64,000 bases of DNA from Rikenellaceae bacterium (lineage in GTDB: Bacteria; Bacteroidota; Bacteroidia; Bacteroidales; Rikenellaceae), in NCBI GenBank assembly GCA_015060005.1, contig SUZI01000003.1, positions 62,001-126,000 of the forward strand, read 5' to 3'. This document shows, piece after piece, positions 63,524-64,000 of this stretch. Under the pieces are notes generated by a model. It was not told where the DNA came from, searched no databases, and saw only the letters and a list, made by a program, of their open reading frames with translations. Position 1 is the stretch's first letter, and every line of letters starts with the position of its first letter. Both the position numbers and the translations under genes were made by a program.

Positions 63524-64000
63524 ATGGCAACAACCTCGACTCCAAAGCGACATCGCACACCCCATTTTACTCGATTTGCCGAGCAGCTATACCCATTCCT
63601 CGACATACGCGAGTTCCACAAGACATACTACCGGCTGTTAGAACTATTCGCACGTGGCAAGATACGCCGACTAATGGTATCGATGCCGCCCCAACACGGA
63701 AAGAGCATAGGGGCAAGCACCCTGCTACCCGCCTATATGCTCGGTCTTAATCCCGACCAACGCATAGCAATAGCATCCTACTCGGGCACATTAGCCAACA
63801 AATTCAACCGACGTGTGCAACGAATAATCGAGAGCCGTGAATATGGCGATATATTTCCCGAGACACGCATCAAGACAGGTGGCAAACCACCACAATATCT
63901 GCGTACATCCGACGAGGTGGAGATTATAGAACACGAAGGAGGGTTGCTCTCGGTGGGCAGAGAGGGCTCACTGACAGGTAACCGAGTAGATTGTTTCATA
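63524..64000 (+). CDS. Phage terminase large subunit, N-terminal part (cut by window edge)
   Basis: 159 codons from the ATG at 63524 to the right edge, without a stop. The packaging ATPase is recognised by the deviant Walker A motif SMPPQHGKS (about residues 53-61), preceded by FHKTYYRLLELFARGKIRRL, then IAIASYSGTLANKFNRRVQR and LLSVGREGSLTGNRVDCFI, typical of large terminases that go on to a C-terminal nuclease. The gene follows a repressor and a small gene, so the right end of the window enters a prophage or a related element. Confidence 0.88.
   Translation, partial: MATTSTPKRHRTPHFTRFAEQLYPFLDIREFHKTYYRLLELFARGKIRRLMVSMPPQHGKSIGASTLLPAYMLGLNPDQRIAIASYSGTLANKFNRRVQRIIESREYGDIFPETRIKTGGKPPQYLRTSDEVEIIEHEGGLLSVGREGSLTGNRVDCFI

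Overview
This window is chromosomal DNA of a Bacteroidota bacterium, most probably order Bacteroidales; I cannot fix the family. The reasons are promoters of the TAnnTTTG type before many genes, almost no use of strong Shine-Dalgarno sites, lipoproteins with acidic residues after the lipobox Cys, a TonB/ExbB/ExbD/DUF1573 cluster, a KDO/LPS pathway, a BspA-type leucine-rich-repeat lipoprotein, tandem GH78 rhamnosidases and a PnuC-thiamine pyrophosphokinase pair. Most of the window is ordinary core genome; the accessory parts are the LRR lipoprotein locus (26-33 kb), several intergenic structured repeats and a phage-like edge (62.4-64 kb).

Layout. 0-5.5 kb: glycyl-tRNA synthetase (cut by the edge), asparagine synthetase A, RadC, RNase III with a long charged tail, acyl carrier protein, peptidase E and YraN. 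5.5-16.2 kb: KDO transferase WaaA, cysteine desulfidase/UPF0597, acyl-CoA/ACP synthetase, membrane LytTR regulator, acyl-ACP thioesterase, RarA, an esterase, a phosphodiesterase and a pseudouridine synthase. 16.4-22.2 kb: two tandem GH78 enzymes and a MATE exporter. 22.3-25.8 kb: envelope operon (HU-like membrane protein, sigma-54 activator, LptE-like, TPR-like, SecG). 25.9-33.3 kb: a candidate structured RNA, a 1976-residue LRR lipoprotein and its 395-residue paralogue without LRRs. 33.6-41.8 kb: rpsU and a six-gene operon lon-kdsB-kdsA-kdsD-ubiD-HhH. 42-53.8 kb: Na+/H+ antiporter, PnuC-type transporter plus thiamine pyrophosphokinase, ValS, RNase HI, MBL hydrolase, SDR, peptide transporter with an acidic insertion, glycogen branching enzyme. 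54.1-62.1 kb: TamB-ExbB-ExbD-TonB-DUF1573 operon diverging from tsaD. 62.4-64 kb: S24 repressor, a small early gene and the start of a terminase large subunit.

Genes that work together: waaA with kdsD, kdsA and kdsB makes and transfers KDO for lipid A, and LptE-like and TamB-like proteins would help build the outer membrane into which the TonB system transmits energy. acpP, the acyl-ACP thioesterase and the acyl synthetase are all acyl-chain genes. The PnuC homologue and thiamine pyrophosphokinase overlap and look like a thiamine salvage unit.

The least expected signal is a family of intergenic elements at three convergent gene junctions (about 14.7-15.0, 53.8-54.1 and 62.2-62.4 kb). Each contains the same hairpin core, with compensatory base changes between copies, and most are enclosed in an outer inverted repeat whose sequence differs by locus. 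Two of the outer arms run into the stop codon of the neighbouring gene. A fourth element with the same architecture but a different sequence lies between acpP and rnc, where other Bacteroidales carry fabF.
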